Source: Vicia villosa (lineage: Eukaryota; Streptophyta; Magnoliopsida; Fabales; Fabaceae). Taken from it: DNA of 64,000 nucleotides. The number at the start of each line of letters is the position of its first letter. Positions within the stretch are counted from its first letter, which is position 1. The stretch lies in contig NC_081183.1 in assembly GCF_029867415.1 (NCBI RefSeq), forward strand, positions 142,491,097 to 142,555,096, in the 5' to 3' direction. This document shows positions 1 through 11,310 of the stretch, one piece after another. The notes beneath the pieces are model-generated. The model saw nothing but the letters and a program-made list of their open reading frames with translations. It ran no database searches and was not told the origin of the DNA. The position numbers and the translations under genes were made by a program.

Positions 1-582
1 TATCGATTATAGTGGTTAGCAATCCTCCCTTTAATCCGTTAGCCACGGTAATCAAATCTATTGATTATGGCAACTAACGGTAACAAATTAAAAAGCAGGG
101 TTGTACGCCCAAAACTTAAAACATTCAAAACACTTCAAATCAAACTACGGATTTTCATCCCTTTCAAATCACAAATTCAAAACTACGATAGGCCACTCAA
201 AAAGCTTCTAAACTCACGTTCAATCAAATTTCAAACCTTAAGGGCGTACAACCCGTAGCCCGAACTACGTTGACTCTGATTCTCCATAAGGAGATACGTA
301 GGCACTTGGCAACAAGGCGAGTCCCCTTCCTTCAAACCCTAATCATGTTCAAATAATTAGCCTCTAACCCTATTTTACTGTCTGTCATCTTTCTTTATGT
401 TTTGCCGTAAACCTTTATCTTTAAGTGTTAGCCTTTAGGAAAGGGTTGAGGGTGCCTAACACCTTCCCTCGACCTGAATATAGTATCTTACCCCGAATCT
501 CGTATCTACGTAGGGTTTCCTATTCGCCCTTCAGAATAGGTGGCGACTCTCTAAACATTAAATTTTTAGGCAGGTTGCTACA
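1..582 (+). repeat. 5' LTR of element A, 3' part only
   Basis: This is the terminal 582 bases of the LTR, ending TTGCTACA. It matches 10101-10682 almost perfectly. Near its end it carries GGTGGCGACTCT (about 540-551), a partial copy of the primer-binding site that starts at 585. Confidence 0.93.
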
Positions 583-584
583 GC

Positions 585-601
585 TGGCGACTCTGCTGGG
601 A
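585..601 (+). other. Primer-binding site of element A
   Basis: TGGCGACTCTGCTGGGA lies two bases after the LTR end. The same motif follows the 5' LTRs of B and C. It is the Ogre-type PBS (complementary to the 3' end of a tRNA-Arg according to descriptions of the family). Confidence 0.85.
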
Positions 602-1414
602 CACTATAATGGTGAATTATTATGCTCCTATAGGTTTTGGCAGGGTTTAGGTTTTTGGCAGACTTCTTTTAGGGTTTGGCTAATTTGCCAAAATTAGGTT
701 TTATTTATATTTAAATATTTAAAGTTTTTACTTTATTTATTTATTTATTTATTTATAATTTCATCTTTTACATCAATTAAATAAATACCTGTTTATTTAA
801 AAAAAAAGTATATGTTTATTTAAATATTTGCTGCGTATTGTATTTTTTTAAATCGCAAGCGGCTGGAGTTCAAGGTTAGTTTTAAATATTTAAATTTTAT
901 TTATTTATTTATTTTCCTTTTCAATTTCATTACTGCAATGTAATTAAATATTTATTTAAGTGAATATTTATTCCTATTATATTTGCTGGTTTTTTTTTAT
1001 GTTGTGTTAAACCCTAAGTGTGGGAGTTAACTTTGAGACCAATAGGGGAGTATGAATCTCCTACGAGTCTCATTAATAATTCCACTCGGAGTGGGTTGAG
1101 TATTCGGAAATGTCCAAAACGAGGCTTGACTTTGTTGAGGGCAGGACTGGATACTTGGCTGATCTCTCCGGGAACCTACCCCAAAAATTCGAACCTCATG
1201 GATAAAATGAGTTGTTCTAAAACCCAAAGAGACAAAAAGTCTCGGAGGCTACGAACGACCCCATGAGACCTTCTAGAACCCCCCATAAAAAGGTTGGCTC
1301 CCTAGAGCCCCTTACGTCGAACCTATGAACTTAGGACTTTTGTGCTTTTGTGCTCATTATATGTTTGCAATTTATATACTTCGAATGTCTATACGTTTCA
1401 ATTTTGCAGGTATC
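602..1414 (+). other. Leader of element A, no gene seen
   Basis: This is untranslated leader. 690-1000 is very AT-rich with repeated ATTT runs. 1010-1330 is of more balanced composition and holds only overlapping short frames on both strands, with no family resemblance I recognise. Confidence 0.6.
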
Positions 1415-2060
1415 CCTACGTGTTCCCTAGCCTATAGGGATTCTAACTTCTAAGACAACGTCTTTCCCACGAAGGACGTCATCATCTATGCACTCCCTAG
1501 CCCGTAGGGATTTCCCTTTCATACCTTTGTATTTTTTACAACTACGTGTCCTTCCCACGAAGGACATTTCTATTAACGCACGTCGATTGGCCTCTCGATG
1601 GCCATGAGATATAGGGACTGTCTCGAACGGTCACTCGGTGCTTGCTTCTACGAACTCCCTATCCTATAGGGATTTTCTTTACGTTCATGTGTTTCTATAA
1701 CAATGTGTCCTTCTCCTGAAGGACATCCTCATTAACGCATGTCGATTGGCTTCACGATGGCCATGAGAGCTGGTAACCGTCTAGAACAGTCAACCCGTGT
1801 TTATTCCCATGCACCCTCTAACTTGTAGGGTTTGGATTTCCATTTATACATCTTTCATCCCTAGCCTGTAGGGATTTCACTTCGTCTTATATCGTCCTTA
1901 TATAGGTTGTGTTCCACATAGAGAACCTTCCCACGAGGGACAACTTCATAAGTACACGTCGAACGACCTCTCAAAGGTCATGAGACTTGGTGACTGTCCT
2001 GAACGGTCATCAGCTGCTACTTTCCGCGTACCCCTTAGTCTGAGGGATTCCCATTGGTGT
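1415..2060 (+). repeat. Degenerate hairpin repeat array in the leader of A
   Basis: Four motif types recur in the same order about three times, roughly 160-215 bp apart. Each is an inverted repeat. Type 1 is CCCTA-N5-TAGGG (about 1422, 1494, 1656, 1858; weaker at 1810 and 2030). Type 2 is GTCCTT-N6-AAGGAC (about 1460, 1548, 1706; weaker at 1928). Type 3 is TGGCC-N7-GGCCA at 1588, TGGC/GCCA at 1746, and GACCT-N5-AGGTC at 1968. Type 4 is GACTGT-N5-ACGGTC (about 1617 and 1987; one mismatch at 1778). The stem of type 3 changes on both sides between copies while pairing is kept. No protein is encoded. Confidence 0.7.
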
Positions 2061-2370
2061 ATTATAATCTCAAGCTTGCGTGTATCTCATTAGAGTCTAA
2101 TGTTATCCCTAAATCCGCACAGGCTATCCTTAGGATTATATCTACCGCACGTCCGCATTGCATTGCATACAAGGAGTCATAATAGACAAAAAATAAAGGA
2201 GTTCTTTGCATACGCGTGCATTCGCATTTTCATGCGTTCATACATTTACATTCACATTTGCATTTCTACCTTCGCCCGCATCCATACTTACCGTGCTAGC
2301 CGGTTTCCTGAAACGCCCAAGGAAATAAGAGGATTATCACCTATGGAGAAAGGAGGATAAATTATTAAGA
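2061..2370 (+). other. Non-coding stretch of element A before the unknown frame
   Basis: This 310-base stretch contains short CATT/CATTTGCATT runs near 2220-2270 and ends in a purine-rich segment. I see no recognisable gene. Confidence 0.5.
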
Positions 2371-2850
2371 ATGATCTCGGCCCTACTACAAAAAGAGGAT
2401 GTCTTCCGCCATGCCAATTACATGTCCATGCCTTTTCAAAACAGGATTATAAATACAATAAAGGTTATCATCGAGCAAGGATTAGTTCAACAACGAAGTT
2501 CCCTCATAGATACACTCAAGGGGTATCTAGTCATAAAGGGGTTCATCTACGAACATAGCAAATTTACAAGAACGCTCTATGATAGCCTGGGGGCAAAGAT
2601 CAATCCAACTGGGGCAACACCCTGAACGAAGATGCTTAACTACGATGGAAGGAAGGCGACATATGTTAATCCCCCACCAAGGGGCAAGAGGGTCATAGGT
2701 TCTCTCTATCAGTCTACAAACTCTGGAGGTTACAAATGGTGTGAAGCTATCCTTAGAAAAAAAAAGCAAAAGAGGTTCAGTCAAAGGAAACTCATGAAGC
2801 TCCGATACGACGAAAACCCACCGCTAACAATTTATTCCCGACAGGTTTGA
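2371..2850 (+). pseudogene. Unknown frame inside element A, interrupted by one TGA
   Basis: From ATG 2371 the frame runs 84 codons to TGA (2623-2625) and continues in the same frame to a stop at 2850, about 159 codons in all. The first part is mixed hydrophobic and charged. The second is basic and ends in a lysine/arginine-rich stretch (RKKKQKRFSQRKLMK). I do not recognise a family; it is not RT, integrase, protease or the usual gag zinc knuckle. It occupies the place where gag-pol should be. It may be a decayed remnant, a family-specific frame, or chance. An overlapping minus-strand frame (2527-2784) adds doubt. Confidence 0.3.
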
Positions 2851-4839
2851 CGTGCCCAAGGAGAATTCGAGACTACCCTTCACTTCTACAAGTCCATGAA
2901 CTAAGGAGTGAAACAAGTCCAATGAACTCACAAAGGAGATTGCCCTTAGGATCAATAGGTTTTACCATTTCAAGTTGTAATTTCTACGATCACAAAGTGT
3001 TATTTGATGTAAAACGTTGTACCTATCGAATAGTAATTCAATAAAATGATCATGCATGTTTTGAAATCAATTCTTTCTCTTCGCTCTTACATTACTACGA
3101 CTTTCCGTTTCAAATTATCACTCCCAATTATTAACAAACTTGAGGGAGAATGACGAATACAAATAACTAAGTCTCGCTAAACATATGCTTTCAAGGTAAG
3201 ACCAAGCCGAGGATGTACAGGCATTGTTTCAAATCCCAAACAGTGGAGCTATAAGGATGTTAATCTCTCGTTACCCCCTCGAGCCAGGAGTTGGAGCTTG
3301 TTTCTACTTTTCAAATAAACCTTGATTTTAACCAGGGGCAGGGTAGATTTCGATTAATTCAATGGTGTATTTTGGTTGTCAAGAGAATCAATCAATTCAA
3401 GCAAAGGTTCAAGCATAAGGATCAAGCAAAGCAAAGGTCCAAGCATATTTTCTTCCTCGCGTTCATCCAAGATTGAGGGAGCAATGGAGATAACATTCAC
3501 AACATCTCCTTCCTCAATACATCATTCAAGATCGAGGAAGTATCAAAGTCGAAGCTTGCAAATCAAAGTCAACATGGCAGTCACAACATTCAATATCCAA
3601 GAATCAATATTTCAAAAGAAACGCGTTCGCTAAGTCAAAATGGAAACTTCCATAAAAACAAACCAAATGACTTAGGCAAAATTGAGGGCATCCCGATGGA
3701 TCAAATTCAAAGGAATTGGTTCATGCAAAAATAAGGGATACAAAAAAAAACAACAAAAGAAAAATATCAAGGATAATCTTGTGACTGCTAAATCATCGAA
3801 GCTTCTCATAAATGCTTGGATCTTTACAACATTTTCATCAACGCTTGGATCTCTACTAAGGCTTCTGCTCAACAACGAAACAAAAAACGATCCTCTTGCA
3901 AACAAATCACATCCATTGGATTGAGCGAATTTTAGGAATTGGAGAACATCAAGGAGAAAGGGGTGGGCTAAATAAATTTTGAGCCTTATATCCATTGTTT
4001 CTTAAACCACGAACCAAGCCAAGATACAACATTCAAAAGTCCTAATTGAGGCAAGGTTAACTATGAAAGCATATTAAGCAGGATTTGTTATACTGACTCC
4101 AAAAGTTTGTTAACAATATTTCTAATCACTACGCTTCTTCAAGCATTCATTTCTAATCATTCAATCTTAATTCATAACGAACCTCGATTTCAAAACTCGC
4201 ATTTGCATTACATTGAAGTTACTTCTCAAAAGGTACAACACCGCCTACGAATATACACTTAGCACAAAGGTGATCATTTCTGATAAAGACTCTTGAATGG
4301 GGAAACCACGTCTAGAGGGTTTTCCTAAACAGAGGCATACAACCAAACATCCAATTAACTAGGGGCATTCTTCCTAAGGTTCAATTGACTTGGGTTACAT
4401 CTCGAAGCAATCTCAATCAGGGGCATGTCAAACATAGGAGAAATTTAGAAGGATAGAACACCATGGATGACCCTTCATATCCTGGAAATCAAGGGTATAC
4501 CCTTCAATCTAAACGTCAAAGCATATGACAAGGTTATTTCCTGGGGCACTTCCCTCATAAGCATCTTTTCCAAGAAAATATTGGGGCAATGGATATTAAA
4601 CCCATAAGGCGCACAACAAAAAGAAAAGGCGTCTTCATGCTTTACAACCTCGAATCAATCTCTCTCCTAACTACAATCTTCAAAGTTCAAGAAATAGGTG
4701 TTGGGAAATCGCGCTAGCATCCAACAACCTTACAACACTAGCAAAATATACACGCTTTGGTTATCAATAACCTATCATTGAAGCATCATGCAAATACATA
4801 TGAGTCATGCATTGCATACATTGGCAGATACATTACACC
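2851..4839 (+). other. Non-coding 3' region of element A shared with B and C
   Basis: No frame here looks genuine. GATGTACAGGCATTGTTTCA near 3211, the following AAACAGTGGA...ATAAGGATGTTAAT segment and GGGGCAGGGTAG near 3339 recur in C (about 33414 and 33530) and B (about 41484 and 41609), which shows this is conserved Ogre-family 3' sequence. The 107-aa minus frame at 3672-3995 has no support. Confidence 0.6.
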
Positions 4840-4849
4840 ACACCTTTTA

Positions 4850-5215
4850 TAGGTAGTCTTCTTTAAGACAAATCCTACGATCCTTTTTAGGAACCTTTTC
4901 AGGTAGTCTTCTTTAAGACATTCTAAGATCTTTTCTAAATAGTCTTCCTTAAGACATTGCCTTTCCAAACCTTTTTAGGTAGTCTTCTTTAAGACATTCC
5001 ATTTCCAAGAACCTTCCTAAGTAGTCTTTTCTGAGACATCCCTTATCCTTTCCAGCCTTTTCAGGTAGTCTTTTAAGACATTTTTCCAGCCTTTTCAGGT
5101 AGTCACCCTTAAGACATTCCTCTTTCTCTGTTGAAAACCTTTTAAGGTAGTCTTCTTTAAGACAAATGTTCATGCCCATTCCAGAAACCTTTTCAGGTAG
5201 TCTTATAAAAGACAT
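4850..5215 (+). repeat. Hairpin array with GTCTT...AAGAC units
   Basis: About nine units of 35-55 bp share AGGTAGTCTTCTTTAAGACA. The core is GTCTT-N4-AAGAC, a five-base-pair stem. Copies differ mostly in the loop and flanks (for example GTCTTATAAAAGAC near 5199 and GTCTTTTAAGAC near 5067) and usually keep pairing. Repetition creates long minus-strand pseudo-frames (4786-5215) rich in CLKEDYLKR; these are not real proteins. Confidence 0.75.
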
Positions 5216-5462
5216 TATTTCGTTCCACTCATTACATCAATCAACATAAGCATAAGCATTATCCCATGCATCGAAACATCCAATTCAAAACTCTGGTGCT
5301 AAGCTACATTGTCCACCTGCTTCCCGGTAACCTTACCAATGATAGCAACCCCGCTGAACATTTCATAAAGCATATACATATCATCCAGCGTATTCACATA
5401 CTACATATCACAGAGGTCCAATTTTCATGTGCAAATCCAAATCCTTACAAAGTCCAGTTCTC

Positions 5463-5670
5463 GTCCTGGAAAACCATTAAATCCAATTCTCGTTTGGTAG
5501 TCAGTTCCCGTCTGACTGTTACATCAAAATCCAGTTCCTGTCTGATAGTCAGTTCCCGTCTGACTGTTACATCAAAATCCAGTTCCCGTCTGGTAGTCAG
5601 TTCCCGTCTGACTGTTACATCAAAATCCAGTTCCCGTCTGGTAGTCAGTTCCCGTCTGACCGTTATTTCA
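5463..5670 (+). repeat. 48-bp tandem repeat in the 3' region of A
   Basis: About four copies have a period of 48 bp (TCTGACTGTT at 5511, 5559, 5607). Each contains AGTCAG-N7-CTGACT, a six-base-pair hairpin. The period is a multiple of three, which explains open frames on both strands. Confidence 0.8.
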
Positions 5671-5731
5671 AATCCCATTTCAATTCCAATTTCAAATCCT
5701 ATTCCAATGCCAATTCAATTTCAAACCAAAC

Positions 5732-6560
5732 TCGTGACCCTCGCGTTACGTCTTATCACGGCAGTGATAACGGCAATTTCAAACCAAAATCGTGACCCTC
5801 GCGTTACGTCTTATCACGGCAGTGATAACGGCAATTTCAAACCAAAATCGTGACCCTCGCGTTACGTCTTATCACGGCAGTGATAACGGCAATTTCAAAC
5901 CAAAATCGTGACCCTCGCGTTACGTCTTATCACGGCAGTGATAACGGCAATTTCAAACCAAAATCGTGACCCTCGCGTTACGTCTTATCACGGCAGTGAT
6001 AACGGCAATTTCAAACCAAATCGTAACCCTCGCGTTACGTCTTATCACGGCAGTGATAATGGCAATTTCAAACCAAATCGTAACCCTCGCGTTACGTCTT
6101 ATCACGGCAGTGATAACGGCAATTTCAAACCAAATCGTAACCCTCGCGTCACGTCTTATCACGGCAGTGATAACGGCAATTTCAAACCAAATCGTAACCC
6201 TCGCGTTACGTCTTATCACGGCAGTGATAACGGCAATTTCAAACCAAATCGTAACCCTCGCGTTACGTCTTATCACGGCAGTGATAACGGCAATTTCAAA
6301 CCAAATCGTAACCCTCGCGTTACGTCTTATCACGGCAGTGATAACGGCAATTTCAAACCAAATCGTAACCCTCGCGTTACGTCTTATCACGGCAGTGATA
6401 ACGGCAATTTCAAACCAAAATCGTGACCCTCGCGTTACGTCTTATCACGGCAGTGATAACGGCAATTTCAAACCAAAATCGTGACCCTCGCGTTACGTCT
6501 TATCACGGCAGTGATAACGGCAATTTCAAACCAAATCGTAACCCTCGCGTTACGTCTTAT
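5732..6560 (+). repeat. 57/58-bp tandem array in the 3' region of A
   Basis: About 15 head-to-tail units occur. The first five and two near the end are 58 bp (extra A, GTGACC start); the middle ones are 57 bp (GTAACC start). Each unit has two hairpins: GTAAC-CCTCGC-GTTAC and TTATCAC-GGCA-GTGATAA. Degenerate units continue to about 6870, where the loop of the second hairpin grows to include GTTAGTCCCTTGG while the stem stays. This is the type of pre-PPT tandem array known from Ogre 3' untranslated regions, which can seed satellites. The long frames on both strands are artefacts. Confidence 0.9.
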
Positions 6561-7140
6561 CACGTTAGTCCCTTGGAAGTGATAATGGCACCTTCAATTT
6601 CAAGTTCAAATCGTAACCCTCGCGTTACGTCTTATCACATTAGTCCCTTGGCAGTGATAATGACACTTTCAATTCCAATTTCAACCCCAACCATGACTTA
6701 TTGCGTTAGTCCCTGAGCAGCAGTAAGTTATGTCTTGTCACATTAGTCCCCTGGCAGTGATACAAAGCTACGTCTCTTTGCAAACAGGGATTTATTTTCC
6801 CTGATCACAAGGTTTCTCAAACAATTCTTCAATTGGGTTTATCACGTTAGTCCCTCGGCAGTGATCTTATTCAAAATTTCAAGCAAGGTTACATTTTTCT
6901 TTTCCAAAGTTACTAACTTCAGCTAACGATCATGCATCATCCAACTAATATATTTCATTCATACATAATGCATATACATACATCGCTTTCATTTATTTTG
7001 AGAAGCTCATTGCATCATACATCGCATGCATCATACCATTGCATAAAATTCAGGTTGCCTCTTTAGGCCGTGCTACAATCAAAGCAAGTGGTTCTTTTGA
7101 AAGAATATGCTTCGCACTCTAATAAAGGAGGGTATTCACC
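6561..7140 (+). other. Degenerate repeat edge and non-coding DNA of A
   Basis: 6561-6870 holds diverged units of the neighbouring array (GTTAGTCCC...GCAGTGAT). 6900-7140 is rich in CAT/ATGCAT motifs (CATGCATCAT, ATACATAATGC). Similar CAT-rich DNA lies upstream of the final segment in B and C. No gene seen. Confidence 0.6.
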
Positions 7141-7299
7141 TTGGATGGCATCTTTAAGCCCATCTCCCGCATAACTTCTTCCCAAACAAATGCAAATTTC
7201 GGGGCATTCTCAGTGTCCAATCATCTTCCACCTTTAGATCACGATAGGCAGACGTGCCTATCCGACTCTTCAGGTTTAAGAAGATTGAACAGGGGCAGC
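7141..7299 (+). other. Conserved 3' terminus and polypurine tract of A
   Basis: GGATGGCATCTT...AAGCCCATCTCC, TGTCCAATCATCTTCCACCTT and GGTTTAAGAAGATTGAACAGG recur in B (44161-44326) and C (36287-36446). The polypurine tract is within TGAACAGGGGCAGC, 7286-7299, directly before the LTR. Confidence 0.8.
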
Positions 7300-10200
7300 T
7301 GTCATACCCCAAAATTTGCCCTCCTATATTCAATCAAAGGTCCCTCTATGCATCTTCAATGGCTCAAAGTTCAAGGGACTGTTCAAAACAACACTCTCCT
7401 AATCAAGGGTCTCTCAAAGCTAGGGTTTGCACTTTATCAAAGGATTTTGAATTTCTAAGGCCTCAAATGGATCTCAAGATGTATCATATGTCTCAATGTA
7501 TCTCCATGACAATTATTTAGCTTTAATCCCAAAGATTTCCCACTCAATGGCTCAGATGACCAATAATCGACTGTGTTGACCTAAAAGTCAACTATAGTCA
7601 AAATACAGTCAAACTTCAAGATTTTTGGTCAACATCAAGGATGTGAGGCTATATCCATCATTTGATCAAAGGATGATCATAATCCATCAATAGAAACTCG
7701 GAAATGAACGAATGCAAAAGGTTCAAATTAGGGTTTCTTTAGGAGAAAGTCAACGCAACTTTGACTGACCATAACTTTCACATGGAGTATCAAAAAGTTC
7801 CCAACCAAAGCCTATCTTGAAGGAAATTTGATTCTCTACGACTTTGTCTCTCACAAGTCAAGGCTAGAAATGCTTCATTCAAGAGATATGGCACAATACA
7901 TTATAGGTCCTCCTAAAAGTCAATGAAGTATACCTTTTGGGTCAAAGCTCATAACTTGAGCATGGAAACTTCAATTGAGATGAAACCAAAGACATCATTT
8001 AGAGGACTCTCTAAGCTTTCTAAAATGATCAAGAATGCCTCCATAGGGTTAGAATTGAGAAAGATACGCATGATGAAAGTTGAGCAATTTTCAAGAGAAG
8101 CATGAAACCCTAATTGACCAAAACATGGTTTTTGGACTAATGGGCTTAGAATTCTGATTTCAAATATGACCATGGCCCATAAAAGGACTCTTGAACCTTT
8201 TATTTTATTTTATTACATTTATTTTTGTTTAATTGAATTTTTATTCATTTTAATATTTATAAATTATATAAATATGAAATAAATGGTTTTAAATCAAGGA
8301 TTGATTTTCCAATTAAGTTTCAATTATCCAAATATTAAATATATGTTGAAATTTGCGTGGAAAATAGGATTAAGGAGAAAAATTTAGGTTTAAGTCTTTT
8401 TTAGAAAGAAAAGATGAAAATAATTTTTTCAATAGAAGATCTTTCCATAAAGTTTGTCTAGGTCTAATTTCTGAGCCCTAATGCTATCATATATATTCTA
8501 AACACACTCATGTTGGGGGGGGGGACGAAATTTTGGGGGAAGGAACTAGGGTTTCGAAAGCTCCAAAAAAACTCAAGAAACTCAAATTTTCGTATTGACA
8601 TTTGCAGCCCCATTTAACCCCAACCAATCGTCCTATCATCATCCTGAGGTAACATACAACAAAGATGCTTGGGTTATAACATGGAAAACGCTTAAGGTTC
8701 GTGTTTCACGTCTCATATAAACATGGTCTTTTCTTGATTTTCGGTTTTATTCATTCACGCTGTATCAATGCAATTTAACGTTTGGTATAAGTTTGTGAGT
8801 TAATTTAGAACAGGTTGGACGTGAAAAACGGGAACCTTGAGCCTTGAACAAGGATTCGCCATTGTTAGGGCATGGGAGTGGCATGCTTCGGTCCTCACGA
8901 TACACATGCCTTTAGAACGAAATAATGGCACCCACGAGTTCCTCTTGGAGCGTCTAAGAGATCTGGGCTATTAAATGTCCCGTTTAACCATTATTTTTGC
9001 AGATTTGAATCCTTCATATTTCGCTACGAAATCTCATGCCATAGCTGGTCGCAAATTCCGAGCAAATCTGTAGCTAATTTGGTGAAGATGACGATGAACA
9101 ATAGCCTGGAAAGGATGCCCACGCGTGGCTAATCGTGATTGGGTAGTCAACGATTTCGTGTCTCTCTCCATACCTTATTGGGCGGTCAAAAGTCTTATTT
9201 TTCTCACTTTCTTTTTATTGGCTGAAGATGCAGACTGGGTCCCACTTTTGTTGTTTTGTTTGAATTCTCTTTTCTTTGTTTTGTTACATATTTGGTTTTA
9301 TCAAGTTATTTAATGAACAAAACCAGCGCGCAGCAAGTATGGATGAGGATTTTGCTGGTAAACGCAAGGATGTGGGTTCGAACCCCTGCGACCAGCATAT
9401 ATTTTTTAGGAGTTTTTCTCATGCGGATCACATGCTCATTACATGGGAGAGGTTACGATACACCTTCAAGCATAACCACAAGATCTCCCACAATTCAGAT
9501 CTAACGTAGAGGGGCTGAAGGCATATCATGGACCATATCAAGGGAGTATACACATGATTCTTTTCCAGGTTTTATTTAATTATTTTTATATAATATATGA
9601 TTAATCTTACATATTGATTCTTATGTTTAATTAATTATATTTATATTTAGGTAACTTAATTAAGATTAGATTAAGGATTAGGATTATGATTATCTAGGAG
9701 TTTTCCCGATTATTCGACCTATTCGATTTAATTTAATTTAATTTAATTTAATTTAATCATTAAATTATTGGAAATCATAAAAAAACCCTAGAATGTTGTT
9801 ATCAACTAGGGTTTGCTCGATCCTACTGGCCATTTGGCCAAAATCTTAGGATTTAATTTATTATTCGTTTCGACCGTATTAATCGATCGCGATGGGTAAT
9901 AATCGATCATTTAATTATCGATTAAATTAATATAATTAAAATAACATTATTTTGCTAAATGGTTTTAACCAAATCTATAAGTTACGATGATTAGCATTTT
10001 CCCTTTATAAAAATTCATTATTATTTGTAATCGAATCTATCGGTTATGAGGGATAACGATAATCAAAATACGCACATTTGCTACTCGCGATAATTGAATC
10101 TATCGATTATAGTGGTTAGCAATCCTCCCTTTAATCTGTTAGCCACGATAATCAAATCTATTGATTATGGCAACTAACGGTAACAAATTAAAAAGCAGGG

Positions 10201-10682
10201 TTGTACGCCCAAAACTTAAAACATTCAAAACACTTCAAATCAAACTACGGATTTTCATCCCTTTCAAATCACAAATTCAAAACTACGATAGGCCACTCAA
10301 AAAGCCTCTAAACTCACGTTCAATCAAATTTCAAACCTTAAGGGCGTACAACCCGTAGCCCGAACTACGTTGACTCTGATTCTCCATAAGGAGATACGTA
10401 GGCACTTGGCAACAAGGCGAGTCCCCTTCCTTCAAACCCTAATCATGTTCAAATAATTAGCCTCTAACCCTATTTTACTGTCTGTCATCTTTCTTTATGT
10501 TTTGCCGTAAACCTTTATCTTTAAGTGTTAGCCTTTAGGAAAGGGTTGAGGGTGCCTAACACCTTCCCTCGACCTGAATATAGTATCTTACCCCGAATCT
10601 CGTATCTACGTAGGGTTTCCTATTCGCCCTTCAGAATAGGTGGCGACTCTCTAAACATTAAATTTTTAGGCAGGTTGCTACA
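7300..10682 (+). repeat. 3' LTR of element A (3383 bp)
   Basis: It starts TGTCATACCCCAAAATTT and ends TTGCTACA, with TG...CA termini. It contains a G-run (about 8515-8524), AT-rich blocks, AATTT repeats near 9730, a tRNA-like segment at 9321-9410, and GGTGGCGACTCT near the end. No frame resembles a protein family; the 60-82 aa frames at 7923-8173 and 9125-9509 are taken as chance. Confidence 0.92.
9321..9410 (+). other. tRNA-like segment in LTR of A
   Basis: A B-box-like GGTTCGAACCC (9375-9385) is preceded by a weak A-box-like stretch (about 9330-9348) and followed by TTTTTT (9402-9407), a possible Pol III stop. No full cloverleaf is evident, so this is not called a tRNA gene. It is the weakest of four similar segments in the window's LTRs. 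Confidence 0.35.
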
Positions 10683-10975
10683 GCAGGCGCTTCAGTTGTG
10701 GATGTTTGAACCCCAGAAACATTATGGCGGAATCCTGTACCAAAGCTGAAAGACGTGCCCCAACCTTCTGGCATGGAGAAAGATGGAATACCGAATGCAA
10801 CCGTAGAAACTGGAGTAGTGACTTCAGATGTTACCGTCGCTTGGCTGTTGGGTGGCGGCGGCTGATTCTGTGCGGCCATTAAAGAGTCAACCAGAGTAGT
10901 GAGACTTTCCAACTTTTCCTGAAGGGTAGTCACTGTACCACGGAGCTCAATATTCTCTTGTTCAGAGTGTTCCAT
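10683..10975 (-). CDS. gag: Ogre gag, N-terminal part, interrupted by element A
   Basis: From ATG at 10975 (minus) the frame gives about 97 codons before running into the LTR of A at 10682. It begins with a glutamate/glutamine-rich, probably coiled-coil stretch (MEHSEQENIELRGTV, LQEKLESLTTLVDSL). A proline/serine/threonine-rich linker with SMPEGWG follows. From memory this matches the N-terminus of Ogre Gag proteins of legumes. The capsid and zinc-knuckle parts would lie beyond A. No stop or frameshift is visible in the retained piece, so the break seems due to the A insertion itself. Confidence 0.75.
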
Positions 10976-11310
10976 TACTCTTCTTCTGTTCGAACGAGTA
11001 TTGTATCTGTGATCTGATTGCGAGCGCGGTCGAGAAACTTTGAGACGCGACAGCTTGACGATCTATTGGAGAAAGATCCAAAAGATGAGACTCTATACAA
11101 CGGACTCGATATGCAGAATGATGTATGCAAAAAGAAATTTATGATTTTTCCAAACATTTTAAAGATTATTTCCTTGCAAACATTTGAACACAAACAAATC
11201 TTTTATTCATTCATTTTTTTATTTTTTTATTACAATAATGGGAAATGTTACAACATTGGAGCGTAGCTCCTTACAAAAGCAAATGATAAATAAAAAAAGC
11301 TAAGCAAATC
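10976..11310 (-). other. Spacer between ORF1 and gag of D
   Basis: This 335-base stretch between the ORF1 stop and the gag ATG is AT-rich with a T-run near 11214-11228. Short frames in it (10975-11193 minus, 11018-11266 plus) overlap each other and look like noise. In Ogre elements ORF1 and gag-pol are separate reading frames. Confidence 0.55.

Larger units (their letters stand above)
1..10682 (+). mobile_element. Ogre-like LTR retrotransposon A, without pol (5' end outside window)
   Basis: The first 582 bases recur at an offset of exactly 10,100 (10101-10682) with about three substitutions by eye, so they are the two LTRs of one element. The LTR begins TGTCATACCCC (7300) and ends TTGCTACA. 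A PBS-like TGGCGACTCTGCTGGGA follows the 5' LTR, and the purine-rich AACAGGGGCAGC precedes the 3' LTR. These are hallmarks of Ogre elements, whose PBS is described as matching tRNA-Arg. The 6.7-kb interior has no protease, RT, RNase H or integrase frame; it holds one broken unknown frame and several hairpin or tandem arrays. About 2.8 kb of the 5' LTR lies left of the window. The element is inserted into gag of the opposite-strand Ogre D; GCAGG at 10683-10687 is the presumed target-site copy, whose partner is outside the window. Confidence 0.9.

Noticed and set aside
3672..3995. 107-codon minus-strand frame in A
   Set aside because: Low-complexity translation of A-rich 3' region; an opposing frame overlaps it.
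5732..6560. CRISPR-like regular repeats
   Set aside because: Units are head-to-tail with no unique spacers; this is a plain tandem array in a plant retrotransposon.
5908..6716. Long open frames on both strands (145-172 codons)
   Set aside because: They follow from a 57-bp unit (a multiple of three) lacking stops and are open on both strands.
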